NCBI RefSeq assembly: GCF_011046535.1
Contig: NZ_CP049257.1
Location: forward strand, 1,054,001 to 1,118,000
Direction: 5' to 3'
Source of the DNA: Nocardioides anomalus
Lineage (GTDB): Bacteria; Actinomycetota; Actinomycetes; Propionibacteriales; Nocardioidaceae
DNA length: 64,000 bases
A program made the translations under genes and the position numbers. Shown here one piece after another: positions 43,843 through 52,683 of this stretch. Each line of letters opens with the position of its first letter. Position 1 is the stretch's first letter. The notes under the pieces are model-generated. The model did not search any database, was not told the origin of the DNA, and saw only the letters and a list, made by a program, of their open reading frames with translations.

Positions 43843-44403
43843 ATGACGCGCATCATCGGGGGCCACGCCGGGGGACGGCGGCTGAGTGCCCCCACGGGGC
43901 AGCACACCCGGCCCACCACCGACCGGGTGCGCGAGGCCCTGTTCTCCTCCATCGAGGCGTGGTGCGGGTCGCTGCAGGGCCTGCGCTTCCTCGACCTGTA
44001 CGCCGGCTCGGGCGCGGTCGGCCTGGAGGCCTGGTCGCGCGGGGCAGGGGTGGTGACGCTGGTGGAGTCCGACCGGCGCACGGCCCGGCTGATCGGCGAG
44101 AACGCCCGGGCTCTGGGCTTCGCCAAGGCCGACGTGGTCGGGGGAGCGGTGTCGACGGCGCTTGGCCGCCCGCCGTCCGCGCCGTACGACGTGGCCTTCC
44201 TCGACCCGCCGTACCCCCTCGAGGAGCCGCGGCTGGCCGCGGACCTGCAGAACCTCGCGGGCCACGGCTGGCTGGTGCCGGGGGCGATGGTGGTGGTGGA
44301 GCGGTCCTCGCGCAGCCCGGAGCCGACGTGGCCGGCGGGGATCGAGGCCGAGCGCAGCCGCAAGTACGGCGAGACCACGCTTTGGTACGGTCACGCGCTG
44401 TGA
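43843..44403 (+). CDS. rsmD: 16S rRNA (guanine(966)-N(2))-methyltransferase
   Basis: 186 residues. RIIGGHAGGRRL at the N-terminus, the SAM-binding FLDLYAGSGAVGLE and the catalytic DPPYPL define RsmD. It overlaps coaD by 4 bp (GTGA), the usual rsmD-coaD pairing. TAGGCT lies 9 nt before the ATG. Confidence 0.95.
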   Translation: MTRIIGGHAGGRRLSAPTGQHTRPTTDRVREALFSSIEAWCGSLQGLRFLDLYAGSGAVGLEAWSRGAGVVTLVESDRRTARLIGENARALGFAKADVVGGAVSTALGRPPSAPYDVAFLDPPYPLEEPRLAADLQNLAGHGWLVPGAMVVVERSSRSPEPTWPAGIEAERSRKYGETTLWYGHAL

Positions 44404-44882
44404 CGCGAGCGGTCTGCCCGGGCTCCTTCGACCCGGTGACCCACGGGCACGTGGACATCTTCCGGCGCGCGGCCGGGCTGTTCGACGAGGTGGTCGTGGC
44501 GGTCGGCGTCAACGCCTCCAAGAACCGGCTGTTCACGCCCGAGGAGCGGGTGGCGATGCTGGAGCAGGCCACCGCGGAGCTGCCCAACGTGCGCGTGGCC
44601 GGGTTCACCGGCCTGCTGACCGCGTTCTGCCAGGAGCAGGGGGCGCAGGCCATCGTCAAGGGACTGCGGGGGGCGGGGGACTACGAGTACGAGCTGCCGA
44701 TGGCGCAGATGAACGCCTCGCTCACGGGGGTGGAGACCGTCTTCGTGCCCACCAGTGCCCAGTGGGGCTTCGTCTCCTCCAGCCTGGTCAAGGAGGTCGC
44801 GGCCTTCGGGGGCGACGTGGCGGCGTACGTCCCGGACTTCGTGCTGGGCCCGCTGACCGAGCGTCTGGCGGCCCGCGGCTGA
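44400..44882 (+). CDS. coaD: phosphopantetheine adenylyltransferase
   Basis: 160 residues. It catalyses the penultimate step of coenzyme A synthesis. The nucleotidyltransferase HxGH motif appears as THGHVDI, and SSSLVKEVAAFGGDV is the C-terminal ISSTxVR-type segment. The GTG overlaps the rsmD stop. Confidence 0.96.
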   Translation: MTRAVCPGSFDPVTHGHVDIFRRAAGLFDEVVVAVGVNASKNRLFTPEERVAMLEQATAELPNVRVAGFTGLLTAFCQEQGAQAIVKGLRGAGDYEYELPMAQMNASLTGVETVFVPTSAQWGFVSSSLVKEVAAFGGDVAAYVPDFVLGPLTERLAARG

Positions 44883-44910
44883 CCTGCGCAGACGCGGACC
44901 GGGCCGCGGT

Positions 44911-44940
44911 TTGGTCGTCTCCGGGCCCGCCGCGTACGAT
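44911..44940 (+). promoter_or_regulatory. promoter of the yceD-rpmF-rnc-mutM operon
   Basis: -35 TTGGTC (44911-44916), 18-bp spacer, -10 TACGAT (44935-44940). Transcription would start near 44947, about 27 nt before the yceD GTG. Confidence 0.5.
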
Positions 44941-44973
44941 TCTCGATTGGATCTGTCTGACCGGAACCGGAAA

Positions 44974-45531
44974 GTGACGTCGAACAAACTGGACCCGAGA
45001 GCGCCGCTCGTGCTCGACACACGCGAGCTCGGCCGCCGCCCGGGGTCCCAGCGTGAGGTGTCGCGGACGGTTCCGGCGCCGGCGGATCTGGGCATCGAAG
45101 TCCTCCGTGTCCCCGAGGGGTCGCCGGTCGAACTGGACCTGCGCCTCGAGGCGGTCATGGAGGGGGTGCTGGTCACCGGGACGGCGCAGGCCTCGCTGGA
45201 AGGCGAGTGCGTGCGCTGCTTGGAGCCGATCACCGACGAGGTGACGGTGAACTTCCAGGAGCTCTACGTCTACGAGGACCACGCCCTGCCCCCTTCCGAG
45301 GGGGAGGACGACGAGGTCAGCACGCTCCGGGACGACCTGGTCGACCTGGAGCCCCTGCTGCGGGACGCGGTGGTGCTCGCACTGCCGTTCCAGCCCCTGT
45401 GCCAGGACGACTGTCCCGGCCTGTGCCCCGAGTGCGGTGCACGCCTGGCCGACGACCCCGACCACACGCACGAGGCGCCCATCGACCCGCGGTGGGCGGC
45501 GCTGACCGAGCTCCAGACCGAGCAGAACTGA
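44974..45531 (+). CDS. yceD: YceD family (DUF177) protein
   Basis: 185 residues. It begins [20 protein letters not shown], as in actinobacterial relatives, and has cysteine pairs CVRCLEPI (about 88) and [13 protein letters not shown] (about 147). DUF177 proteins sit before rpmF and are linked to 23S rRNA maturation and ribosome assembly. The TTG at 44947 is an alternative start, directly at the predicted transcription start. It is 13 bp before rpmF. Confidence 0.9.
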   Translation: MTSNKLDPRAPLVLDTRELGRRPGSQREVSRTVPAPADLGIEVLRVPEGSPVELDLRLEAVMEGVLVTGTAQASLEGECVRCLEPITDEVTVNFQELYVYEDHALPPSEGEDDEVSTLRDDLVDLEPLLRDAVVLALPFQPLCQDDCPGLCPECGARLADDPDHTHEAPIDPRWAALTELQTEQN

Positions 45532-45544
45532 GAGAGAGAAACAG

Positions 45545-45730
45545 ATGGCTGTCCCGAAGCGGAAGATGTCGCGCAGCAACACCCGCCACCGCCGCTCGGC
45601 CTGGAAGACCACCGCGCCGACCCTGGTGACCTGCGCCAACCCCGCCTGCGGCGCCCAGCACCTGCCGCACCGCGCGTGCGGCAACTGCGGCCAGTACGGC
45701 GCGCGCAACGACCGTCGTCAGGTCCTCTGA
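45545..45730 (+). CDS. rpmF: 50S ribosomal protein L32
   Basis: 61 residues. [16 protein letters not shown] is the invariant L32 N-terminus, and the four cysteines (CANPACG, CGNCG) form the zinc ribbon. GAGAGAGAAA precedes the ATG. It lies between yceD and rnc in the conserved order. Confidence 0.97.
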   Translation: MAVPKRKMSRSNTRHRRSAWKTTAPTLVTCANPACGAQHLPHRACGNCGQYGARNDRRQVL

Positions 45731-45738
45731 CCCCGCGC

Positions 45739-46488
45739 TTGTCCGACTACGCGCAGCTCCGCGCCGCGCTCGGGGAGCCGGTCCTGCACCCCGAGCTGCT
45801 GGACCGCGCCCTGACGCACCGGTCCTACGCCTACGAGAACGGCGGACTGCCGACCAACGAGCGCCTGGAGTTCCTGGGTGACTCGGTGCTCGGCGTCGTC
45901 GTCACCGAGACGCTCTACACCACCCACCCGGACCTCTCCGAGGGCCGGCTGGCCAAGCTGCGCGCGGCCGTGGTCAACGCCCGCGCGCTGGCCGAGGTGG
46001 CCCGCACCATCGGCCTCGGCGAGCACCTCATGCTCGGCCGCGGCGAGGAGACCACCGGCGGTCGCGGCAAGGCCTCGATCCTCTCCGACACCGTCGAGGC
46101 GGTGATCGGCGCGGTGCACCTCAGCGGCGGCATCGAGGAGTCCGCCAAGGTCGTCCACCGGCTCTTCGACCCGCTCATCGAGGCCGCCTCGGCCCTGGGC
46201 GCCGGCCTGGACTGGAAGACCTCGCTCCAGGAGCTGGCCGCCGAGCACAGCCTCGGGGTCCCGGAGTACGTCATCGCCGACGAGGGCCCGGACCACATGA
46301 AGGTCTTCACCGCCCAGGTGAAGGTGGCCGCCGTGCTCTACGGCAACGGCGTCGGCCGCTCCAAGAAGGAGGCCGAGCAGGCCGCGGCCGAGACGGCGTA
46401 CGGCGAGATCGCCGCCGGCCTCGGCGTCGCGGACCCGGTCGAGCAGGCCGCCGAGCAGGCCGCCGAGCACGCCCCCGAGGACGCCTGA
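45739..46488 (+). CDS. rnc: ribonuclease III
   Basis: 249 residues. The catalytic signature is [13 protein letters not shown] (about 39-51), with a second acidic patch [13 protein letters not shown], and a dsRNA-binding domain fills about 155-225. It processes rRNA and structured mRNAs. The TTG at 45739, 8 bp after rpmF, is the first usable codon; the start is somewhat uncertain. A C-terminal tail is rich in Ala/Glu. Confidence 0.95.
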   Translation: MSDYAQLRAALGEPVLHPELLDRALTHRSYAYENGGLPTNERLEFLGDSVLGVVVTETLYTTHPDLSEGRLAKLRAAVVNARALAEVARTIGLGEHLMLGRGEETTGGRGKASILSDTVEAVIGAVHLSGGIEESAKVVHRLFDPLIEAASALGAGLDWKTSLQELAAEHSLGVPEYVIADEGPDHMKVFTAQVKVAAVLYGNGVGRSKKEAEQAAAETAYGEIAAGLGVADPVEQAAEQAAEHAPEDA

Positions 46489-46492
46489 CCCG

Positions 46493-47380
46493 GTGCCCGA
46501 GCTCCCCGAGGTCGAGGTCGTCCGCGCCGGCCTCGCCCGGCACGTCCTCGGCGCCACGATCACCTCGGTCGAGGTGCTGCACCCGCGGCCGGTGCGCCGC
46601 GACCCGCGCGGCCCGGCCGGGTTCGCCGAGGCCCTGACCGGGCGCCGCATCGAGGACGCCCGGCGGCGCGGGAAGTACCTCTGGCTCCCGCTCGACAACG
46701 GCGACGCCCTGCTCGGCCACCTCGGGATGAGCGGCCAGCTGCTGGTCCAGCCGCCCGACTCGCCCGCGGAGCGGCACCTGCGGGTCCGGCTGCGGCTCGA
46801 CGGCGCGGCCGAGGGCCGCGAGCTGCGCTTCGTGGACCAGCGGATGTTCGGCGGGCTGTCGGTCTCCGCCGGCGGCGCCGACCTGCCGCCCGAGATCGCC
46901 CACATCGCGCGGGACCCGCTCGACCCGGACTTCGACGACGAGGCCTTCGTGGCCAAGGTGCGCCGGCGGGCCTCGGGCATCAAGCGTCAGCTCCTCGACC
47001 AGAACCTCGTCTCCGGCGTCGGCAACATCTACGCCGACGAGGCGCTCTGGCGCGCGCAGATCCACGGCGAGCGACCGGGGGAGCGGCTCACCCGCACCCA
47101 GGTCCGCGAGCTGCTCGGCCACGCCCGCGAGGTGATGGGCGAGGCGCTCGGGCAGGGCGGCACGTCCTTCGACGCGCTCTACGTCAACGTCAACGGCGAG
47201 TCCGGCTACTTCGACCGCGCGCTGCACGCCTACGGCCGCGAGGGCGAGCCCTGCGACCGGTGCGGCACGCCGGTGCGCCGGGTCGCGTTCATGAACCGGT
47301 CGTCGTACTTCTGCCCGGTCTGCCAGCCCGTCCCGCGCCGCCGTCGTACGCCGGTCCGCAGCGTCGTCCCGGCGGAGTGA
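46493..47380 (+). CDS. mutM: formamidopyrimidine-DNA glycosylase
   Basis: 295 residues. The catalytic Pro2-Glu3 ([13 protein letters not shown]), [12 protein letters not shown], the helix-two-turn-helix near [12 protein letters not shown] and a zinc finger ([10 protein letters not shown] ... CPVCQ) are all present. It removes 8-oxoguanine and ring-opened purines. The GTG start is fixed by the need for Pro at position 2. It is 4 bp after rnc. Confidence 0.97.
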   Translation: MPELPEVEVVRAGLARHVLGATITSVEVLHPRPVRRDPRGPAGFAEALTGRRIEDARRRGKYLWLPLDNGDALLGHLGMSGQLLVQPPDSPAERHLRVRLRLDGAAEGRELRFVDQRMFGGLSVSAGGADLPPEIAHIARDPLDPDFDDEAFVAKVRRRASGIKRQLLDQNLVSGVGNIYADEALWRAQIHGERPGERLTRTQVRELLGHAREVMGEALGQGGTSFDALYVNVNGESGYFDRALHAYGREGEPCDRCGTPVRRVAFMNRSSYFCPVCQPVPRRRRTPVRSVVPAE

Positions 47381-47525
47381 GGGCAGGTCGACAGGTGCTC
47401 CACAGGGGGGTGCCGTCAGATTGACCGGAGCCCCCGCGAGTGGGACTCTTGAAGACGGTCCGGGACCCGGACCGGCACCCGCAGCACCCTCTTCGAACAC
47501 CCTCGATCCACCGGAAGGTTCACCC

Positions 47526-47732
47526 ATGGCCAAGGCGCTGATCGGCTACCTGAACAGCGACCTGCGCGACCCCCGCCTCACCGCCGAGAACAGCCGGCTG
47601 CGTGCGCGGGTCCGTGAGCTGGAGGCCCTCGTGGTCCGGCTCAGCGAGGAGAACGACCGGCTCGTGGCCGCCCGCGCCGCCGAGCTGCTGGTCGACACCG
47701 CTCCCCGCGTGCAGGAGATGCAGCCCGCCTGA
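47526..47732 (+). CDS. small conserved coiled-coil protein of unknown function
   Basis: 68 residues, starting MAKALIGYLNSDLRDPRL. Residues 18-55 form a heptad-patterned coiled coil (LRARVRELEALVVRL). Streptomyces and relatives have similarly sized proteins that begin MAKALLG and continue into a coiled coil, so this is a real family although its role is unknown to me. GGAAGG precedes the ATG. A weak -35-like TTGACC lies at 47421. Confidence 0.8.
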   Translation: MAKALIGYLNSDLRDPRLTAENSRLRARVRELEALVVRLSEENDRLVAARAAELLVDTAPRVQEMQPA

Positions 47733-47800
47733 TCCCCAGGCACCACCGCCCCGGAAACCGGGGTGACCGCACGACCGCCTCACGCTAGCGTCCTGACCTC

Positions 47801-49069
47801 GTGAGCCGGCTGGTCGACGTCCTCGTCCCGCCCCGGCTCGGGACGGGCTTCCGCTGGCTGCTCGCCTCGTCGTGGACCAGCAACATCGGCGACGGCATCT
47901 CCCTGGCGGCGGGGCCGCTGCTGGTCGCCTCGCAGACCGACTCGGAGTTCCTGGTCGCGCTGGCCGCGCTGCTGCAGTGGGCGCCGCCGATGGTCTTCGG
48001 CCTGTGGGCCGGCGCGCTCACCGACCGTCTCGACCGGCGCCGGATCATCATCGTCGGCTACCTGCTGCGGTTCGCGGTCGTGGCCCTGCTGGCCGCGGCG
48101 CTCGCCTTCGACGCGGCCACCATCGTGCTGGTCCTGGTCGCGATGTTCCTGCTCGGCTCGGCCAAGGTCTTCGTGGACAACGCGGCCAGCACCCTGACAC
48201 CGATGCTGGTCGACCGGGCCGACCTGCCCGTGGCCAACGCCCGGATCACCACCGGGATCATCACCTTCAGCACCCTGGTCGGCCCGCCGATCGGGGCCTT
48301 CCTCTTCACCGCCGGCCGCGCCGTCCCGTTCGTCACCGAGGTCCTCGTCGGGCTCCTCGCCGTGCTGCTCATCGGCCAGCTGCGGCTCCCGGCCCACGGC
48401 CGCGAGGCGACCGCGGACCGGCGGGTCTGGCACGACATCGTCGAGGGGGTCCGCTGGACCGTCCACCACCCCGCGGTCCGCACGCTCGTGCTGACGATCC
48501 TCATCTTCAACGTCACCTTCGGCGCGGCCTGGTCGGTGCTGGTCCTCTACGCCACCGAGCACCTCGGGCTGGGCAGCGTCGGCTTCGGGCTCATCACCAC
48601 CGTCCAGGCCGTGGGCGGGCTGCTCGGCACCTTCGGCTACGGCTGGCTGACCCGGCGGCTCAGCATGGGCGACCTGATGCGCATCGGCCTGGTCATCGAG
48701 ACCCTGACGCACCTGGTGCTCGCCGTCACCACGTCGGCGTACGTCGCCATGCCGGTCTTCTTCGTCTTCGGCGCCCACGCCTTCATCTGGGGCACCACCT
48801 CGCTCACCATCCGCCAGCGCGCCGTCCCGACCGAGCTGCAGGGCCGGGTCGGCTCGGTCAACGCGCTCGGCACCTACGGCGGGCTCGTCGTCGGCGCCGG
48901 CATCGGCGGCGTGCTGGCCCAGCACTGGGGCGTCACGGCGCCGTTCTGGTTCGCCTTCGCCGGGTCCGCCGTCTTCGTCGTGGTCATCTGGGGCCAGCTG
49001 CACCACCTGGCCCACTCCGACGAGGGACGGCCGCTGGACGCACCCGCCGCGCCCGCTGAGCCACACTGA
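47801..49069 (+). CDS. MFS transporter (EntS-like)
   Basis: 422 residues with about 12 membrane segments. The loop GLWAGALTDRLDRRRI (about 67-82) is the MFS motif A of the EntS/DHA3-type exporters. The substrate is unknown; relatives export siderophores or drugs. TAGCGT lies 9 nt before the GTG. It begins an accessory block inserted between mutM and smc. Confidence 0.88.
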   Translation: MSRLVDVLVPPRLGTGFRWLLASSWTSNIGDGISLAAGPLLVASQTDSEFLVALAALLQWAPPMVFGLWAGALTDRLDRRRIIIVGYLLRFAVVALLAAALAFDAATIVLVLVAMFLLGSAKVFVDNAASTLTPMLVDRADLPVANARITTGIITFSTLVGPPIGAFLFTAGRAVPFVTEVLVGLLAVLLIGQLRLPAHGREATADRRVWHDIVEGVRWTVHHPAVRTLVLTILIFNVTFGAAWSVLVLYATEHLGLGSVGFGLITTVQAVGGLLGTFGYGWLTRRLSMGDLMRIGLVIETLTHLVLAVTTSAYVAMPVFFVFGAHAFIWGTTSLTIRQRAVPTELQGRVGSVNALGTYGGLVVGAGIGGVLAQHWGVTAPFWFAFAGSAVFVVVIWGQLHHLAHSDEGRPLDAPAAPAEPH

Positions 49070-49074
49070 GCCCC

Positions 49075-49701
49075 GTGTACGTCCCTCGCCCCAACGTCCT
49101 CGACGACCCGGACGCCGTCCGCGCCCTGGTCCGCGCGGCCGGCACCGCCGAGCTGGTCTCGACCGGCCCGGACGGCTACCCGCTCGCGACCCGGCTGCCC
49201 GTGGTCTGGGACGGCGACCGGCTGGTCATGCACCTCGCCCGTGCCAACCCGCACTGGCGCGCGGTGCCCGCCGACGACGCCGTCCCCGCCCTCGCCGTGG
49301 TCACCGGACCGGAGGCCTACGTCTCGCCGGGGTGGTACGCCACCAAGGCCGAGCACGGCCGGGTCGTGCCGACGTGGAACTACTCCGCCGTCCACCTCAC
49401 CGGCCGGCTCCGCCGCCACGAGGACCCCGACTGGCTGCGCGAGGCGGTCACGCTCCTCACCGACCTCCACGAGGGGCAGCGCGCCGAGCCCTGGGCCGTG
49501 ACCGACGCGCCCGCGGCGTACGTCGACCAGCAGCTGCGCGGCATCGTCGGCCTGGAGCTCGAGGTCGAGCGGGTCGAGGCCAAGGCCAAGCTGAGCCAGA
49601 ACCGCTCCGCGGAGGACCGCGCCGGCGTGGTCGCCGGGCTGCGCGCCGAGGGCGGCCCGCGCGAGGCGCTGGTGGCCGACGCGATGGACCGGCGGGCCTA
49701 G
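49075..49701 (+). CDS. PaiB-type FMN-binding protein
   Basis: 208 residues. MYVPRPNVLDD, YVSPGWYATKAE, VVPTWNYSAVHL and KLSQNRSAEDR are the signatures of the PaiB/FMN-binding split-barrel family. In Bacillus PaiB was described as a negative regulator of sporulation and protease genes, but a flavin- or haem-binding enzyme role is equally possible. It is 5 bp after the MFS gene and shares CTAG with the convergent APH gene. Confidence 0.9.
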   Translation: MYVPRPNVLDDPDAVRALVRAAGTAELVSTGPDGYPLATRLPVVWDGDRLVMHLARANPHWRAVPADDAVPALAVVTGPEAYVSPGWYATKAEHGRVVPTWNYSAVHLTGRLRRHEDPDWLREAVTLLTDLHEGQRAEPWAVTDAPAAYVDQQLRGIVGLELEVERVEAKAKLSQNRSAEDRAGVVAGLRAEGGPREALVADAMDRRA

Positions 49702-50321
49702 GGCGAGGCGGCCAGGGCCACCGTCTGCGCCATCAGCCGCCGCTCGTCGGCGGTGGTGTGCGGCGTGGACAGGCGCAGGGCGGCGGCCTCGTCGAGGTGG
49801 TCGGCGTACGGCGCGGGCGCGACGGCGGCGTACGCCGTGAGCAGGTCGCGGGCCTCGGGGACCTCCCCGGTGAGGGCCACGCCGGCCAGGATCAGCGCGG
49901 ACATGGCCACGTCGAGGCCGGGCGGGCCGGGCCGGGCGTTGGTCCAGTCGATGACGACCGGGCCGCTCGGGCCGACCAGGACGTTCAGCGGGTGCAGGTC
50001 GAGGTGGAGCAGCGGCTCGCCGCCGGGCCAGCGGAGGGCGTGCAGGCGGGCCTGGAGGTCGGCCTGGGTGGCGGCGGCCTCCGCGACGGTCACCTCGCCG
50101 GCGAAGAGCTGCTCGCCGAGGGTGGGACCGGCCACGCGCGCCATCACGATGCGCGGCCCCTCCCAGCCGAAGACCTCGGGCACGGGGTAGCCCAGCGCGT
50201 GCAGCCGCCGGATGAGCGTGGCCTCGGCCTCGGCCGGGCGCCCGTCGGTGTAGGCCCGGGCCACCCGGCCGTCGTCGAGGAGGAACACCTCGCAGTCCCG
50301 ACCGCTCGCCAGCAGCTCCAC
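49698..50321 (-). CDS. aminoglycoside phosphotransferase (APH) family kinase-like protein
   Basis: 207 residues, a short APH-fold protein. The catalytic loop HLDLHPLNVLV (about 109-119) has the expected Asp and Asn, followed by the metal Asp in VVIDWTNA. The N-terminal lobe is short, with a nucleotide-binding lysine not obvious. The substrate is unknown, and resistance should not be inferred. TAGGTT lies 7 nt before the GTG and overlaps the stop codon of the upstream MFS gene. Confidence 0.85.
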   Translation of the reverse strand: MELLASGRDCEVFLLDDGRVARAYTDGRPAEAEATLIRRLHALGYPVPEVFGWEGPRIVMARVAGPTLGEQLFAGEVTVAEAAATQADLQARLHALRWPGGEPLLHLDLHPLNVLVGPSGPVVIDWTNARPGPPGLDVAMSALILAGVALTGEVPEARDLLTAYAAVAPAPYADHLDEAAALRLSTPHTTADERRLMAQTVALAASP

Positions 50322-50328
50322 GCGTCCG

Positions 50329-50334
50329 AACCTA
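50329..50334 (-). promoter_or_regulatory. -10 box of the APH-like gene
   Basis: TAGGTT on the minus strand, 7 nt before the GTG at 50321. Its TAG is also the stop codon of the upstream MFS gene. Confidence 0.5.
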
Positions 50335-51774
50335 GGCCAGCTCCGCGCCCTCGCGCGCCTCGCGGGGGAGCAGGAAGGCCACCAGGAACGCCACGGCGTA
50401 GCAGGCCAGGCTGACCCACAGCACGCCCTGGGTGGCGCGGCTCCACCCGTCGTGGGGCAGCCACTGGAAGAACAGCGTGCCGACGATCGCGACGCCCAGG
50501 GCGCCGGAGAACTGCTGGGCGGCGTTGAGGACACCCGAGCCGGTGCCGACCTCCTGGTCGCCGAGGTCGGCCAGGATGATGTCGAAGAGCGGGGCGAAGA
50601 TCGCGCCGGAGCCCAGGCCGGCCACGAACAGGGCGGGGGCGAGGTCCCAGCCGCTCGCCGCCGTGCCGTGGCGGTCGATGGTCCACCACAGCGCGAGCAT
50701 GCCGAGGCCGATGACCAGGAGCCCGCCGTGCAGCACCCGCCGCCCGAAGCGCGGGCCGAGCGCGGCGCCGGAGCTGGCCGCGCCGATGGCCAGGCCGACG
50801 GCGAGCGGGGTCATCGCGATGCCGGTGTGCATCGGCGTGAAGCCCAGGCCGACCTGGATGAACAGGTTGACGATGAGCATCACGCCGTTCATGGCCACGA
50901 AGAACGCCGCGAGGAAGACCACGCCGGCCACGAAGCCCCGGTTGCGCAACAGCGAGCGCTCGATGACCGGGTGCTCGCTGAGCCGCTCGGAGACCACGAA
51001 CGCCGCGAAGAGCAGCGCGGCCGCGGCGATCAGCACGAAGCACCACGCCGGCCAGCCCTCCTCGCGGCCCTGCACGAGCGGGTAGATGAGCAGTGCCGAG
51101 GCGCCGGCCAGCAGCAGCGAGCCGCGCACGTCGAGGCGCTGGTCGCGGTCCCGGGGGACGTCGGGCAGGTAGCGCGCGGCCAGCACGGTGCCGACCACGC
51201 CGACCGGCACGTTGACGAGGAAGATCAGCCGCCAGCCGCTGCCGAACAGGTCGGCGTCGATGAGGAAGCCGGCCAGGATCGGCCCGAGCACCGCCGCCAG
51301 GCCCATGACCGGGCCGAAGGGGATGAACGCCTTCTGCAGGTCGTCGGGGTGGAAGGACTGCTTCACCATGGCCAGCCCCTGCGGGATCATCACCGCGCCG
51401 AACGCGCCCTGCAGCACCCGGAACGCGATGAGGGCACCGGCGGTCGGGGCCAGCCCGGACAGCAGCGAGGCCACGGTGAAGCCGGCCATGCCGATGAGGA
51501 ACATCCGCCGCCGCCCGACCAGGTCGCCGGCGCGGGCGGAGACGACGAGCCCGACCGCGAAGGCGGTGGTGTATGCCGCGAGCACCCACTGCAGGGTGCT
51601 CTCGCTCCCGCCCAGGTCGGCCCGGATGGAGGGCCCGGCCAGGTTGGCGATGGTGGCGTCCAGCAGGTCCATGACGTCAGCGGCGATGACGACGGCCATG
51701 ACCATCCAGCGGTAGCGGTAGCCGCGACCCGCGGCGGGGGTGACGCTGGTTGTCGAACGGTGTTCGTTGTTCAC
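50332..51774 (-). CDS. MFS multidrug transporter (DHA2/EmrB family)
   Basis: 480 residues with about 14 membrane segments. It has LDATIANLAGPSI (motif D1-like), ARAGDLVGRRRMF (motif A) and GPILAGFLID (motif C of drug antiporters). It is divergent from a TetR gene, and three copies of a short palindrome lie across its start, so it is very probably the TetR target. The GTG at 51774 lies inside the second operator copy. Confidence 0.92.
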   Translation of the reverse strand: MNNEHRSTTSVTPAAGRGYRYRWMVMAVVIAADVMDLLDATIANLAGPSIRADLGGSESTLQWVLAAYTTAFAVGLVVSARAGDLVGRRRMFLIGMAGFTVASLLSGLAPTAGALIAFRVLQGAFGAVMIPQGLAMVKQSFHPDDLQKAFIPFGPVMGLAAVLGPILAGFLIDADLFGSGWRLIFLVNVPVGVVGTVLAARYLPDVPRDRDQRLDVRGSLLLAGASALLIYPLVQGREEGWPAWCFVLIAAAALLFAAFVVSERLSEHPVIERSLLRNRGFVAGVVFLAAFFVAMNGVMLIVNLFIQVGLGFTPMHTGIAMTPLAVGLAIGAASSGAALGPRFGRRVLHGGLLVIGLGMLALWWTIDRHGTAASGWDLAPALFVAGLGSGAIFAPLFDIILADLGDQEVGTGSGVLNAAQQFSGALGVAIVGTLFFQWLPHDGWSRATQGVLWVSLACYAVAFLVAFLLPREAREGAELA

Positions 51775-51804
51775 GAACGGTGTTCTACAACCGAACGGTG
51801 TTCG
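51754..51804. promoter_or_regulatory. three TetR operator copies
   Basis: CGAACGGTGTTCG or a near copy occurs at 51754-51766, 51774-51786 and 51792-51804, at 20- and 18-bp steps. Each is CGAAC-N3-GTTCG (the second ends in T). The first is inside the exporter's coding start, the second covers its start codon, and the third lies 8 bp from the tetR -10. Confidence 0.8.
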
Positions 51805-51812
51805 TGGTCAAG

Positions 51813-51818
51813 TAGGGT
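51813..51818 (+). promoter_or_regulatory. -10 box of the TetR gene
   Basis: TAGGGT 6 nt before the GTG at 51825. There is no Shine-Dalgarno sequence, and an operator copy lies just upstream. Confidence 0.55.
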
Positions 51819-51824
51819 GTCGGG

Positions 51825-52578
51825 GTGAGCACGGACCGGGAGCGCACCTGGCAGGCCGGCCCGGTCCGGGTCCGCGTGACGCTGCCGCCGGGCAAGCAGC
51901 CGGAGCCGCGCAAGGCGCCCCTCACCCTGGACCGCATCGTCGACGCGGCCATGGCGTTGATGAAGCGCGACGGCTACGACCGCGTCTCCATGCGGTCCCT
52001 GGCCCGCGAGCTCGACACCGGGCCGGCCTCGCTCTACGCCCACGTGGCCAACAAGGACGAGCTCGACCAGCACGTCGTGGACCGGATCTCCCGGCTGCTC
52101 GACGTACCCGAGCCGGACCCGGAGCGGTGGCAGGAGCAGCTCAAGCAGGTGATGCGCGACATGCGCCGGCTCTACCGCGAGCACCCGGGATCGGCCCGGG
52201 CGGCGATGGGCATGATCCCGTCGATGGACGGCGGCCTGCGGGCGGCCGACGCGATGATGGCCATCGCGCTGGCGGGCGGCATCACCCCGCAGGCGGCGGC
52301 CTGGTTCTGCGACATCTGCGCGGCGTTCGTGGGGGCGGTGGCCTACGAGGAGACGGTGTGGACCACGCGGGAGAACTCGACCCCAGCAGGCGAGGGAGAC
52401 CGACCACGAGGCCGTCGACGAGCAGCTCCGGGCCTTCGTGGAGGGGATGGGCGACCGGTTCCCGGTCCTGGCGAAATACGTCGTGGAGCTGACCGCGGGC
52501 AGCGGGGACGAGCGGTTCGACTTCGGCGTGGAGATGCTCGTCAGCGGCCTGGCGGCCGTTTCGGAGAACTACCGCTGA
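51825..52578 (+). pseudogene. TetR family regulator, frameshifted
   Basis: The first frame gives a TetR helix-turn-helix (VSMRSLARELDTGPASLYAH, about 54-73) and ligand domain up to about residue 186 (YEETVWTTRENST). It then becomes a low-complexity Arg/Gly-rich tail ending at 52619. In the +1 frame the expected C-terminus continues (TDHEAVDEQLRAFVEGMGDR ... SENYR) to a stop at 52576-52578. Removing one C from the CCCC run at 52381-52384 joins the frames into a 250-residue protein. It is either a sequencing error or a recent mutation. Divergent from the DHA2 exporter. Confidence 0.85.
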
Positions 52579-52616
52579 ACACGCCCGCAATTCGCGGCCC
52601 TGGGGGTGGGCGCCGG

Positions 52617-52622
52617 TAGGGT
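52617..52622 (+). promoter_or_regulatory. candidate -10 of the smc operon
   Basis: TAGGGT about 62 bp before the smc GTG. The smc start itself has GAGGGAG upstream, so a leadered mRNA is expected. Confidence 0.4.
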
Positions 52623-52683
52623 TCGGCAGAGCTGAGCTTCCCCCGCGTCAGCTGGTGTTGTCGTCATCTGCGAGGGAGCCCCC

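Noticed and set aside
44947..45531. TTG at 44947 as a leaderless yceD start.
   Set aside because: The family start aligns with the GTG at 44974; kept only as an alternative.
49698..50321. APH-like gene as an aminoglycoside-resistance gene.
   Set aside because: The APH fold is shared by many metabolic kinases and nothing here indicates the substrate.
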